NCBI RefSeq assembly: GCF_009906835.1
Contig: NZ_CP047652.1
Coordinates: 1,426,001 to 1,490,000, forward strand
Reading direction: 5' to 3'
Origin: Aristophania vespae
Lineage (GTDB): Bacteria; Pseudomonadota; Alphaproteobacteria; Acetobacterales; Acetobacteraceae
DNA length: 64,000 nucleotides
Positions within the stretch are counted from its first letter, which is position 1. Each line of letters begins with the position of its first letter. The position numbers and the translations under genes are program-made. Positions 38,490 through 47,790 of this stretch are shown piece by piece. The notes beneath the pieces are model-generated. The model saw only the letters and a program-made list of their open reading frames with translations, made no database searches and was not told the DNA's origin.

Positions 38490-38514
38490 AAGCGCAGAAT
38501 TATAACTTACTTTC

Positions 38515-38545
38515 CCTTCTCTATTAGTTTTATAGAGAAGGTTTT
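38515..38545 (+). terminator. Terminator after the YfdX-like gene
   Basis: A perfect 10-bp stem CCTTCTCTAT / ATAGAGAAGG with a 7-base loop is followed by TTTTCT. It lies 25 bases after the stop codon. Confidence 0.8.
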
Positions 38546-38637
38546 CTAGCAATTTAATATTTATCACTTTCGTTAGCTTTTACTATAAAGCTGCTCAGAG
38601 CAAAGCTGATAGTAAAAGCCATTTATGTTGTGATTTA

Positions 38638-40238
38638 TTATCTTACCATCTTTCGGGTTGACTTATAAGCAACTGCCTGGCTTTGGTTATTTTGGGCTTC
38701 TTTTAAAAGAGCCCCTTCGTCGGGAAGAACCTTCTGCCACCCGCCTCCAAGAGCATTATATAAACGAGCCAAATTCGTTGCGACAGCGGCGTCACTCGTT
38801 GCCAGATCCATTTGTGCATCTTGAGTTTGTATTTGCGCATTCAACACATCGAGATATGTACTGAGGCCAGAGCGATACTGACTTAAAGCCAGATCAAGAG
38901 AACGCTGACTATCTTTCACCGCGTTATTAAGACCCTCCCTTTTGTTCTGCTCATCGTGATAGCTTTGCATAGCATTATCAACTTCGTGCCATGCTCGCAG
39001 CACCGTCTGACGATAAGAAATAGCAGCTGACTTTTGAGCTGCTTTTTTCAAATTAAGCTGTCCAACCAGTCGACCACCCTGAAAAATTGGCAATGATATA
39101 CTAGGTCCAACATTCCACGCCCTGGCTCCCCACAACCCTAAATCTTTAAAAGAGAGCGTTTGAAAACCAAAATCAGCATTAATTGTGATTTTAGGATAAA
39201 AATCCGCTGTTGCTTCGCCAAGTTCGGCAACAGACTGGCGCAAATTTGCTTCTGCTTCGCGTATATCAGGACGGCGGTGAACCAATTCAGATGGCAGCCC
39301 TGCCGGTACAAAAGGCGGAACAACTGGCGTATTTTGACCTTGTTCCAACTCCTGGTCTAGACTCCGCGGAGGCGCACCTAAAAGAAAAGCAATAGCATTC
39401 TTTTCCTGTGCCACGATCTGAGAAAGCTGTGCTTGCTGAGCCTCAACACGATGAAGACGCGATTTGACAGAATCTACATCTAATTCCGTTACTAAACCCG
39501 ATTTATAACGACTCTGCGTTAAACTGAGCAGATCGGATAAAGTTTTGTGACTTGCATTTAAAACACGTACTCTTTTTTGATCGCCACGAAGTTGTAAATA
39601 ATCATGTGCCATATCTGCTTGTTGAGCAATCAAGACGCTGCGTCTTTCTTCCTCACTCATTTGCATCAAAGCTTTTGCCGCCTGATACTGACGTGCTACC
39701 CGCCCCACAAATCAACTTCATAAGTGGCATCAATGGAATATTGCCACTGATTCAAGACAGGAACCTTTACGTCACCAGGAGAAACGAGCCCTGGGCTCTT
39801 TTTTCCTATACGGTGGATGATTTCTTCTAACTGTTTTGTACTATTTTGAGTTCTGGCATAAGTACCCTGCGCTGATAAGGCAGGAAAACGCTCAGCCCCG
39901 GCAATCATCATTTGAGCACGACTTTGCGCCAAGTTGGCTGTAGCTAATTCAAATGCCAGATTCTGCTTTGCAACTCTCTCTTCCAAAGACGCTAACACAG
40001 GGTCATGAAAGGATTTCCACCAGGCATCGTCAAAAGGTAACTCTGTCACGACACTTAAGGGTGAAGTTTGCCCATTTTCGCGTGCATGTGTGTCAAAATG
40101 AGGAGGAGACCACGGCTTGGGAGCATGATATTTCGGGCCGACCATACAGGCACCCAACCCCAAAAGCGGCAGAGTTAAAAGGAAACTTTTGAGCATGAAT
40201 TGTCGTCTTACAGGACGAAGTGATCGGACAGACTTCAC
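38638..40238 (-). CDS. Outer-membrane efflux factor, NodT/OprM type (set 2, frame broken)
   Basis: The channel of the second tripartite exporter. The first frame (40238 down to about 39700) has a lipoprotein signal (LLGLGACMVGPKYHAP) and ends TYEVDLWGG at an early stop. The next frame resumes GRVARQYQAAKALMQMSEEE and includes GLPSELVHRRPDIREAEANL and [16 protein letters not shown], to 38638. One base added at CCCC (39703-39706) or the adjacent CCC gives DLWGRVARQ and a 533-residue protein. It diverges from the TetR gene at 40376 and is separated from its emrAB partners by that gene. Confidence 0.9.
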
Positions 40239-40375
40239 AAAAGTACTCCTGTATTAATCAGTGCCAAAAATGACAAATTTGCTTTAAATATAGATAATTG
40301 TGCTAAATATTGACGCCACATCTTGCGCAGCTTAAGTAACCAACTTCGATTATCAAAAAAAAGTAACCAAAAGGC

Positions 40376-41023
40376 ATGAATAAAAGCCCTCATTTGGTAC
40401 CTGCTCTCACCGAACCTCATGAACCTTTCTCCAGAAGAAGGCAAATTTTGGCTGGTGCAGGTAAAATTTTTCAGCAAAAAGGCTATGAACGGGCCTCTAT
40501 GGCAGAAATTGCTAAAGAAGCCTCTGTCTCTAAAGGAACGCTTTATAATCATTTTAACAATAAAGCTGACCTTTTTACGGCTTTTTTCGAGGAAATGAGC
40601 CACACAAAGCTTAAAATTTTTGAGACTCTTTTGCGTTCCGAAGAAAGTGATATTGAAAAGACACTCATTAATTATGCACGCGCTGTTATTGAGCTGCTGC
40701 TGAGTTCTGTTTCTCTCAACCTCTACCGCATTATTGTTGCTGAAGCAGAACGCTTTCCCAATTTGGCTGACACTTTTTGGCAATATGGTTCTGCCCGCAC
40801 TATTGGCTATCTGGCACAATTTTTTGAACGCAAAACCACTGAAAAAATGCTTAAGGTTGAAGACCCAGTTTTGGCCGCTGAGCTCTTTTTGATGATGTGC
40901 CAAACAAGGCTCGTCCAAAAAAAGCGCTTGCAACTCCCCGTTAAAACCAATCCCGAGCATATTGAAGAGATCGTCCAGCTTGTTACACGGAGTTTTTTGA
41001 GCATTTACGCTCCCCAAAAATAG
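40376..41023 (+). CDS. TetR/AcrR-family repressor of the set 2 exporter
   Basis: 215 residues. The N-terminal helix-turn-helix is typical: RRQILAGAGKIFQQKGYERASMAEIAKEASVSKGTLYNHFNNKADLF. The C-terminal half is a helical ligand-binding domain. The gene lies between the outer-membrane-factor gene (divergent) and emrB (convergent, 22 bases between stops). This position makes control of the exporter likely. A classic TetR-type palindrome lies upstream of the emrA-like gene at 43811-43824. An overlapping long antisense frame (40235-41056) is a shadow. Confidence 0.92.
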   Translation: MNKSPHLVPALTEPHEPFSRRRQILAGAGKIFQQKGYERASMAEIAKEASVSKGTLYNHFNNKADLFTAFFEEMSHTKLKIFETLLRSEESDIEKTLINYARAVIELLLSSVSLNLYRIIVAEAERFPNLADTFWQYGSARTIGYLAQFFERKTTEKMLKVEDPVLAAELFLMMCQTRLVQKKRLQLPVKTNPEHIEEIVQLVTRSFLSIYAPQK

Positions 41024-41045
41024 TGAGCCCGTAAACCTCACCATT

Positions 41046-42641
41046 TTAATGGACACCTACATCAGCTTTTTTTCCCTTTTGTGCTGTAATCAAAAAGCAA
41101 AGAGGAACCATAAAGAGCGTCATAACTCCCAACATATTAAAGACCTGATTATAGGCAAGTAGCGAGACCTGCTTAAGAAAATCCTGATAAAGATGCTGTA
41201 TGGCATATTGCTGAGATTGCAGAAACGACATGCCATGAGCCTGTGCCGCCGCCTCAGCTTGCGATAAATAAGACCGTATTTCAGGCCGTGACATCACAGC
41301 ATGACGTGATAGATCAGACTGATGCACCTGTCTGGTCTCAATAATAGCGGCTGTAGATAAGGAAATGGCTAAAGAACCAAAATAGTTTCGCACCATACTA
41401 AAAAGGGCCGAAGCATCGCCATTCAGTTCTTTAGGCAAGGTTGAGTAGGCAAATGTCGAAATTGGCACAAAGAGAAAAGCCAAAGGCGCCGTTTGCATAA
41501 TGCGACATTTAACAAGAAAGCGGAAATCAACATCCTGATATAATACAGCAGAACTAAATAGCGCCATGGAAAGTGCAAAAAAGCCAAAAGCAATAATAAG
41601 CCTTAATTCTATTTTTTGCATTAGGCGCCCAACGAGGGGGATCAGGATCATAATGGTCAGACCACCTGGGGCCAAAAGCTGCCCTGCAATTGTGGCCGTA
41701 TAACCCTGAACCTGCTGAGCAAATTGCGGTACAATCACGGCAGAGGCATAAAGTACGACCCCTAATACACCCATCATGATAGTGCCAATTGCAAAATTGC
41801 GATCTTTAAATACCGTTAACCGCACAAGAGGATTTTTAGCTTTTAACAGCCAATAAATCGCAGCAATAAAAGCAATAACGCCAATAACCGCTAATGTTAC
41901 AATAAAAGATGAACCAAACCAGTCATCATCTTCACCACGGTCAGTCATGATTTCAATACAGCCTAGCGCCAAAGAAATAAGACCAATACCGATAACATCA
42001 ATTTTCTCTCGGCGGGCTTTTTCCCAGGGGGGATCTTCCAATAAAGACGCAACGGCAATAATCGTGAAAATACCAAAAGGTATATTTACAAAGAAAATCC
42101 AGCGCCAATTATAATTATCAGTCAGCCATCCACCGAGCATTGGACCGAGAACCGGGCCTACAACGGTAGCAATGGCCGTCAAACCAAAAGCAGCGCCCCT
42201 TTTTTCTGGTGGAAAAATATCAAGAATAATTGACTGCTGGCAAGGTTGCAGACCACCCCCAAAAAAACCCTGAAGAAGTCGAAAAACAACCAGCATCGGC
42301 AAAGATGTTGAAAGCCCACAGAGAAAGGAAGTTATAGTAAAAAGAACAATACAAATAACAAAATAACGTTTGCGGCCAAAAAACTTTGCTAACCAGCTCG
42401 AAATTGTAAGAACAATACCATTAGCCACCAGATAGGAAGTCAGGGCCCAGGTTGCATCATCATAGGAGCTACCTAATGCACCAGAAATATGCGGCAGGGC
42501 CACATTCACAATAGTGGTATCCAAGACCTCCATGAAGGTAGCAAGTGTTACAACTACGGCAATCAGCCAAGGATTATGCTTTGGCTTCCAACTGGAGTTT
42601 TTATTATCTGCCTCCGAAGAAGCTGTAGCTGCGCCGCTCAT
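41046..42641 (-). CDS. MFS exporter, EmrB/DHA2 type (set 2)
   Basis: 531 residues and a 14-helix DHA2 pattern. Motifs are VLDTTIVNVALPHISGALG in helix 1, RLLQGFFGGGLQPCQQSIILDIFP (motif C-like region), FGLTAIATVVGPVLGPMLGGWLTDNYNWRWIFFVNIPFG and a long hydrophilic loop near residue 440-490. It is the inner-membrane pump of the second tripartite system. Its start overlaps the upstream emrA-like gene by four bases. The match to canonical EmrB is closer than for the set 1 transporter. Confidence 0.94.
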   Translation of the reverse strand: MSGAATASSEADNKNSSWKPKHNPWLIAVVVTLATFMEVLDTTIVNVALPHISGALGSSYDDATWALTSYLVANGIVLTISSWLAKFFGRKRYFVICIVLFTITSFLCGLSTSLPMLVVFRLLQGFFGGGLQPCQQSIILDIFPPEKRGAAFGLTAIATVVGPVLGPMLGGWLTDNYNWRWIFFVNIPFGIFTIIAVASLLEDPPWEKARREKIDVIGIGLISLALGCIEIMTDRGEDDDWFGSSFIVTLAVIGVIAFIAAIYWLLKAKNPLVRLTVFKDRNFAIGTIMMGVLGVVLYASAVIVPQFAQQVQGYTATIAGQLLAPGGLTIMILIPLVGRLMQKIELRLIIAFGFFALSMALFSSAVLYQDVDFRFLVKCRIMQTAPLAFLFVPISTFAYSTLPKELNGDASALFSMVRNYFGSLAISLSTAAIIETRQVHQSDLSRHAVMSRPEIRSYLSQAEAAAQAHGMSFLQSQQYAIQHLYQDFLKQVSLLAYNQVFNMLGVMTLFMVPLCFLITAQKGKKADVGVH

Positions 42642-43720
42642 TCTGTGTGAACCGTTGGCACAACAGAAAGACCTAAAGCGAGAGGAATTTTCGGATTTAA
42701 ACCGCTATCAATCAGAATTTTTACAGGAATACGCTGCACCGTTTTGACAAAGTTACCCGTCGCATTCTGAGGCGGAAAAGCACTGAAGGATTCGCCTGAA
42801 CCCACTTGTAGTGAATCAACATGCCCCTTCAGATGAAGCTGCGGATAGGCATCAACCTCAATATCAACCTTTTGCCCTGGTCGCATATGAGTTAATTGCG
42901 TCTCTTTGTAATTAGCAACAACCCATACATCATCAGGCACAATTGAGAACATCTCCTGTCCTGTCTGAACAAAATTGCCCTGCTCTACATTACGTTGAGA
43001 AATGCGCCCATCACGTGGAGCCTTAATGTCCATCCACTCAACATTGAGCTTTGCTTTTTCTAAATCAGCCTGGGCTGCTGATAAATTCGCTAATGCCTGC
43101 GTGACGTGAGCATCGGCAGTTGCAATATTTGCCTGCACTGGTTCAGCCTGCGTCAATTGACCTTGAGCCTGGGCAACTCTTGCTGTGGCTTCATCAAGTG
43201 CCGCATGAGCGTAATCAATTTCTTGTTGCGTTGTAGCAGCACGCGCAACCTTATGCTGACGGGCATAATCTGTACGCGCTTTGAACAGACCGGCCCGGGC
43301 TGCCGCTAAATTCCCCTGGGCCTCGACCAAACGGCCAGGAAAGTTCTTTTGGGCTACAATCAAAGATAGCTTATAAGCGTTCATATCAGCTTCAGCCTGC
43401 TGGACTGAGGCTTCAGCTCGATGCAGGGCCGCTACATAATCACGCCCATCAATTTGAACGAGCAGATCTCCCTTATGCACATACTGGTTATCATCAACCA
43501 AAAGCTTTTCGACAAAGCCACTAACATGCGGTGCGATAGAGATTTTACGCCCAGTTGTATAAGCGTCATCGGTGCTAACTTCATTGCGTGTAAAAAACAG
43601 ATATAGCCCGGCACCTAGCAGGACCATGACAACCAGAACGATTAAGATCACTCTTTTGCCAGAGCTCGCTTTAGGCGGAGTCTTTGAGTCATCTTTTTGC
43701 GAATCATCCTGCGCCATCAT
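42638..43720 (-). CDS. Membrane fusion protein, HlyD/EmrA family (set 2)
   Basis: 360 residues: a short cytoplasmic tail, one membrane helix (VILIVLVVMVLLGAGLYLFF), then a lipoyl-like half motif (TTGRKISIAPHVSGFVEKLLVDDNQYVHKGD), a long coiled-coil hairpin (about 85-205), and DIKAPRDGRISQRNVEQGNFV. It is the adaptor for the EmrB-like pump that follows with a 4-base overlap. Its upstream region holds the palindrome at 43811-43824. Confidence 0.94.
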   Translation of the reverse strand: MMAQDDSQKDDSKTPPKASSGKRVILIVLVVMVLLGAGLYLFFTRNEVSTDDAYTTGRKISIAPHVSGFVEKLLVDDNQYVHKGDLLVQIDGRDYVAALHRAEASVQQAEADMNAYKLSLIVAQKNFPGRLVEAQGNLAAARAGLFKARTDYARQHKVARAATTQQEIDYAHAALDEATARVAQAQGQLTQAEPVQANIATADAHVTQALANLSAAQADLEKAKLNVEWMDIKAPRDGRISQRNVEQGNFVQTGQEMFSIVPDDVWVVANYKETQLTHMRPGQKVDIEVDAYPQLHLKGHVDSLQVGSGESFSAFPPQNATGNFVKTVQRIPVKILIDSGLNPKIPLALGLSVVPTVHTE

Positions 43721-43810
43721 TTTATCCCGTTATTTTCACGTTTATCTAACAAGAGAATAGTTAAGCGAGGGTTCGCAAAAAAGATTTTAATCTTATTGCT
43801 ATTATCTCAC

Positions 43811-43824
43811 TGACCGATCGGTCA
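43811..43824. promoter_or_regulatory. TetR-type operator upstream of the set 2 efflux operon
   Basis: A perfect 14-bp palindrome TGACCGATCGGTCA, 91 bases upstream of the emrA-like start and 37 past the folD stop. Its form (GACCG..CGGTC) is typical of TetR-family operators. The TetR gene at 40376 is the obvious candidate; the pairing is inferred. Confidence 0.7.
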
Positions 43825-43861
43825 CCACCAATGACACAATATTTACTCCTCTGGCAAGAGC

Positions 43862-44779
43862 CTAATCCTGCTTCTCATAAAGTCGCTTTGCAGCTTGGAA
43901 GGTATTATGGAGCAAGCATGTGATTGTCATTGGTCCTACGCCGCCCGGAACAGGAGTTATATGCCCTGCAACATGCTTGACCTCATCAAAATTAACATCA
44001 CCTACCAGGCGGCTTCGACCATTTTCTTGCATGACGCGTGTAATACCAACATCGATAATTGTCGCCCCTGGCTTGACCCAGTCACCCCGTACAAGTCCAG
44101 CCTTTCCGGTTGCTACGACAATAATATCAGCTTGACGTGCTAACTCGGGAAGATTGGTTGTATGTATGTGCGCAATAGTTACCGTACAGTTTTCTTTGAG
44201 CAATAATTGCGCCATAGGCCGGCCAACCAGATTAGAAGAGCCGATAATGAGCGCATTCATGCCTGTCATGTCTGGATGCACAGATTGCAACAATTTTAGG
44301 CAACCGAGAGGAGTGCATGGGACAATACCATTTGTCATTCCCAGGGCAAGGCGACCTGTATTTACCTCACCCAAACCATCGACATCTTTTGCTGGATCAA
44401 TAGCATTTGTTACTAAAACAGGATCAATTTGCTCAGGAAGCGGCAACTGAATGAGAATGCCATGTATTTGCGGATTTTTGTTAAGATCCTCAATCAGAGT
44501 AAGCAATTCTTTTTGCGACGTGCTTTGAGGAAGCATATGCATAAAAGAGCGCATACCAGCATGATGGGTCTGAATCGCTTTATTTTTAACATAGACTTCA
44601 GAAGCTGGATCATTTCCCACAAGCACAACAGCAAGCCCTGGCAAAGGGTGCCCTTCTTTGATCAAAAGATCAACTTCTTGGCGAATTTCTTCGGTCAAGC
44701 CCTTTGCCATTGCTTTACCATCAATTAACTTAGCACCATTGGCCTCGTTATGATTGTCCATTCCAGCAGATGATGTCAT
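43862..44779 (-). CDS. folD: Methylene-THF dehydrogenase / methenyl-THF cyclohydrolase
   Basis: FolD interconverts 5,10-methylene-THF and 10-formyl-THF, supplying one-carbon units; PurH in this window uses its product. From the ATG at 44779 it has about 305 residues. Signature segments are VGNDPASEVYVKNKAIQTHHAGM (with the catalytic Lys), GILIQLPLPEQID, DVDGLGEVNTGRL, IIGSSNLVGRPMAQLLL and HITPVPGGVGPMTITCLLHNT. The TTG at 44797 lies right by a GGGGAG that better serves 44779. The N-terminus is about 15 residues longer than usual. Confidence 0.96.
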   Translation of the reverse strand: MTSSAGMDNHNEANGAKLIDGKAMAKGLTEEIRQEVDLLIKEGHPLPGLAVVLVGNDPASEVYVKNKAIQTHHAGMRSFMHMLPQSTSQKELLTLIEDLNKNPQIHGILIQLPLPEQIDPVLVTNAIDPAKDVDGLGEVNTGRLALGMTNGIVPCTPLGCLKLLQSVHPDMTGMNALIIGSSNLVGRPMAQLLLKENCTVTIAHIHTTNLPELARQADIIVVATGKAGLVRGDWVKPGATIIDVGITRVMQENGRSRLVGDVNFDEVKHVAGHITPVPGGVGPMTITCLLHNTFQAAKRLYEKQD

Positions 44780-44920
44780 GATATACTTACTCCCCAAACC
44801 CAGCAGTCACCGCAGTTCTTTAAAAGGTCTTTTCCAGACCGATCTCTTATTTACTCTATGTAAAAGAGGAATTACCCGAGTTTTCTAGCTGAGAAAACAG
44901 AAATTGTAAGGATTTTTTTA

Positions 44921-45985
44921 GTGTCTGAGGACGTACGCAAAAATTTTGCTAGTGATAATGTCACTCCTGCCAGTGCCGAGATCCTTGAAGCACTCATGCG
45001 GGGCAATCAGGGTAATGTCTCTTCATACGGAGAAGACCATTATACAGAACAGCTCGCAAAAAAATTTGGTGAAGTTTTTGAAACAGAGCTTGCTGTTTTC
45101 CCAATAGCAACAGGTACAGCCACAAACTCCCTCGCTTTATCCGCTATAGTAAGACCTTATGGCAGCGTTATATGTGATCATAGTGCTCATATTGAAAATG
45201 ACGAAGGTGGAGCGCCTGAATTTTTTACCTCAGGGGCAAAAATAAGCACTCTTCCTTCTCCTCAAGGACGTATGTCTCCTGAGGCATTGCAGGAAGCCAT
45301 AAAACGCAACAAGGAAAAAGGCGTTTTATCTCCTCCATTTCAGGCTTTATCTCTCACACAATCCACAGAATGGGGCACCGTTTATCCTATTAAAACTATA
45401 AGTGCCCTTTCTGATATTGCCCATCAGAATGGCTTGACCGTCCATATGGACGGAGCACGACTTGGAAATGCTATTAATCATTTAAACTGCTCTCCTGCTG
45501 AAACAACATGGAAAGCCGGTATTGATATTTTAAGTTTTGGCGGCACTAAAGCAGGTACCATGGCCGCAGAAGCACTTATCGTCTTTATTAACGAGCGCAC
45601 AAAACCCTTTTTGAGTGCCATTCCTCACTTAATTAAACGGTCTGGACATTTATGGTCCAAGCATCGCTTTTTAAGCCTACAGCTCCTTGCTTTACTCGAA
45701 GATACTTTATGGCTGAAAAACTGTGCCCATGCCAATAAAATGGCCAAACTCCTTGTTGCAGAGCTTAAGCGCCACCCTGGAGCACAAATGCCGTTTGATT
45801 GCGAAAGTAACGAGGTTTTTGTAGTCTTACCCGAAACGTTACTCGATAATTTAGAAAATGAAGGATTTAGCTTTTACCGCTACCCTACCCCTGGTGGCGT
45901 TCCGGGAAAACTTGTGCGTTTTGTAACAAGTTTTTACACACGAACCAAAGACGTAGAGGCCTTAATAGAGGCCATTAACAAATAA
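44921..45985 (+). CDS. Low-specificity L-threonine aldolase family protein
   Basis: A PLP enzyme of the beta-eliminating lyase group that splits threonine or allo-threonine into glycine and acetaldehyde. The 354 residues include FASDNVTPASAEILEALM, GTATNSLALSAI, HSAHIENDEGGAPEF, HMDGARLGNAINHL (cofactor Asp) and the PLP lysine in SFGGTKAGTMAAEAL. It starts with GTG (44921), preceded by TAAGGA. It stands alone between folD and the convergent htrA gene; it feeds the same one-carbon/glycine metabolism as FolD. Confidence 0.93.
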   Translation: MSEDVRKNFASDNVTPASAEILEALMRGNQGNVSSYGEDHYTEQLAKKFGEVFETELAVFPIATGTATNSLALSAIVRPYGSVICDHSAHIENDEGGAPEFFTSGAKISTLPSPQGRMSPEALQEAIKRNKEKGVLSPPFQALSLTQSTEWGTVYPIKTISALSDIAHQNGLTVHMDGARLGNAINHLNCSPAETTWKAGIDILSFGGTKAGTMAAEALIVFINERTKPFLSAIPHLIKRSGHLWSKHRFLSLQLLALLEDTLWLKNCAHANKMAKLLVAELKRHPGAQMPFDCESNEVFVVLPETLLDNLENEGFSFYRYPTPGGVPGKLVRFVTSFYTRTKDVEALIEAINK

Positions 45986-46004
45986 TATCGAAAGCCTATT
46001 TAAA

Positions 46005-46034
46005 AACCCCAATGTCTTACAAAACATTGGGGTT
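46005..46034 (-). terminator. Terminator between threonine aldolase and HtrA copy 2
   Basis: An 11-bp stem AACCCCAATGT / ACATTGGGGTT with an 8-base loop. On the minus strand TTTTTAAAT follows, so it mainly ends the htrA transcript; it could also slow the convergent plus-strand gene. Confidence 0.8.
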
Positions 46035-46074
46035 CTGACACTACAAAAATTCAGTTCACAGCTTGATGAAATTT

Positions 46075-47586
46075 TTAATTACCGTCACTAGTTCCATCAT
46101 CTGAACCATCGGGCGAGACAGCGACGAATAGTTGCTGACCATCACGTAAAATCCGCAAAAGTGGAGGCTGATTATTAGCCAAAGCCTGCTTAATTAATGA
46201 AGCAGCTGCATGAGGATTTGTCGTGACACGATTACCTACAGCAACAATTATATCACCCGGGTGAATGCCAGCACGCTCAGCAATACTTCCCTGTGCAACA
46301 TCGGCAATAACGGCTCCTTTTATAGTTTCATCCAGACCCAACTCCCGGCGGGTTCTTGGTGTAATCGCTGCTAAGGCTATGCCTATTTTACCTGAAGGGC
46401 CTGCTTCTCCACCGTTAGAACCGTTTGTCTGGGTTTTATCGTCCATATTACCGGTAATAACAGTTAAGTTCACTGTTTTACCCTCTCGCAATACAGATAA
46501 ATCAGCCTTTGAACCTGGTGGCAAAGCCACAGCCTTTACGGCAAAATCATGAGCACTTCTGACGGTGTGACCGTTAAGAGATAAAATGACATCTCCAGTT
46601 TTTAAGCCGGCCTTTTCAGCTGGGGCACCTGCGACAACTGAAGCAATAATGGCCCCATGTGTTGTTTTTCCAGGTTCTGATACGGAAAGCTTAAGTGCAC
46701 GCGCCATGGTTGGCGTGACTGTTTGTGTCACAACGCCAAAATAACCACGCACAACATGACCAGATTTACGTAACTGGTCGACAACAGATTTCACAGTATC
46801 GGAGGGAATAGCAAATCCAATACCGATTGACCCCCCACCATTGGGCGACATAATCATAGAATTCACACCTATGACTTTGCCATCTAATGTAATAAGTGGT
46901 CCACCCGAATTACCCCGGTTAATGGGCGCATCAACCTGAATAAAATCATTATAGGCATCTGTATTAAGCTCTCTACCTAAAGCAGAGACAATACCAGATG
47001 TCACAGTGCCACCGAGCCCGTACGGATTACCAACAGCAACAACCCATTGGCCAGGTTGCACAGTATCAGAATCACCGAGCTCAAGATAAGGAAGCTGCTC
47101 GTTTGTTTTAACACGTAAGAGCGCCAGATCTGTTTTGCTGTCCCGTCCAACAACCTTTGCGGGAAGGACGGTACCATCATCAAACCGAACTTTGACTTTC
47201 GCGGCTCCATTTACGACGTGGTTATTGGTAACGATATAACCATCAGCCGAGACTAAAAACCCTGACCCTCTTGCCTCAACCACTCTGTTCGAGGGCATTG
47301 GCATCATTTGGAATGGAAAAGGAAACGGAAAAGGCATGCCATTGCCTAAACCAGGAGGGCCATTATCGCCCCCATTATCCATATCGCTTTCTTTAATACG
47401 CGCCGAAATAGACACCACTGCCGGCTTAACCTGTTTTACGAGGTTAACAAAGTTGGGCACACCCTGACTCGCAACTTGCGGTCTAATAGGTTGGCTTTGC
47501 GCATAAGCACCCACAGGGCTAAGGCTAACACCTATTAAAGGTAAAGTCGCTAAACACGCCAAGGACAAACGGGAAGCTGAATTCAT
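46075..47586 (-). CDS. HtrA/DegP-type periplasmic serine protease (copy 2)
   Basis: 503 residues with a signal peptide (cleavage near AYAQ), a trypsin-like core and two PDZ domains. The triad is His in IVTNNHVVNGA, Asp in DSKTDLALLRV and Ser in NRGNSGGPLIT. An insert with NGMPFPFPFPFQMMPMP (about residues 80-97) is in the flexible LA-loop region. It resembles MucD/DegQ-like proteases. It differs clearly from copy 1, which has a Ser/Lys-rich insert instead. It lies downstream of gcd, separated by a terminator. Confidence 0.94.
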   Translation of the reverse strand: MNSASRLSLACLATLPLIGVSLSPVGAYAQSQPIRPQVASQGVPNFVNLVKQVKPAVVSISARIKESDMDNGGDNGPPGLGNGMPFPFPFPFQMMPMPSNRVVEARGSGFLVSADGYIVTNNHVVNGAAKVKVRFDDGTVLPAKVVGRDSKTDLALLRVKTNEQLPYLELGDSDTVQPGQWVVAVGNPYGLGGTVTSGIVSALGRELNTDAYNDFIQVDAPINRGNSGGPLITLDGKVIGVNSMIMSPNGGGSIGIGFAIPSDTVKSVVDQLRKSGHVVRGYFGVVTQTVTPTMARALKLSVSEPGKTTHGAIIASVVAGAPAEKAGLKTGDVILSLNGHTVRSAHDFAVKAVALPPGSKADLSVLREGKTVNLTVITGNMDDKTQTNGSNGGEAGPSGKIGIALAAITPRTRRELGLDETIKGAVIADVAQGSIAERAGIHPGDIIVAVGNRVTTNPHAAASLIKQALANNQPPLLRILRDGQQLFVAVSPDGSDDGTSDGN

Positions 47587-47741
47587 CTCATTAGTCCTAT
47601 TCTGATCCTGATTAATAGATATTATGACAAATTTAAGATGATATGCATCTATCCAATATATGAAAGATTTTTAATAAAAATAAAAACCATATAATTAAAT
47701 CTACATTACACCGATATTTAACATTTTTTTTTACAACAAAA

Positions 47742-47763
47742 AACCCGCTCTTTTGAGCGGGTT
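47742..47763 (-). terminator. Terminator after gcd
   Basis: A perfect 9-bp GC-rich stem AACCCGCTC / GAGCGGGTT with a 4-base loop. On the minus strand it is followed by TTTTTTGTTG. It lies 28 bases beyond the gcd stop. Confidence 0.9.
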
Positions 47764-47790
47764 CTCTGCAAATCCTATTTAAAAAGGTCG

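Noticed and set aside
40235-41056. A 273-codon minus-strand frame opposite the TetR gene
   Set aside because: It is the antisense shadow of a clear TetR gene; its translation is rich in Phe, Lys and Cys with no domain, and it has no ribosome site.
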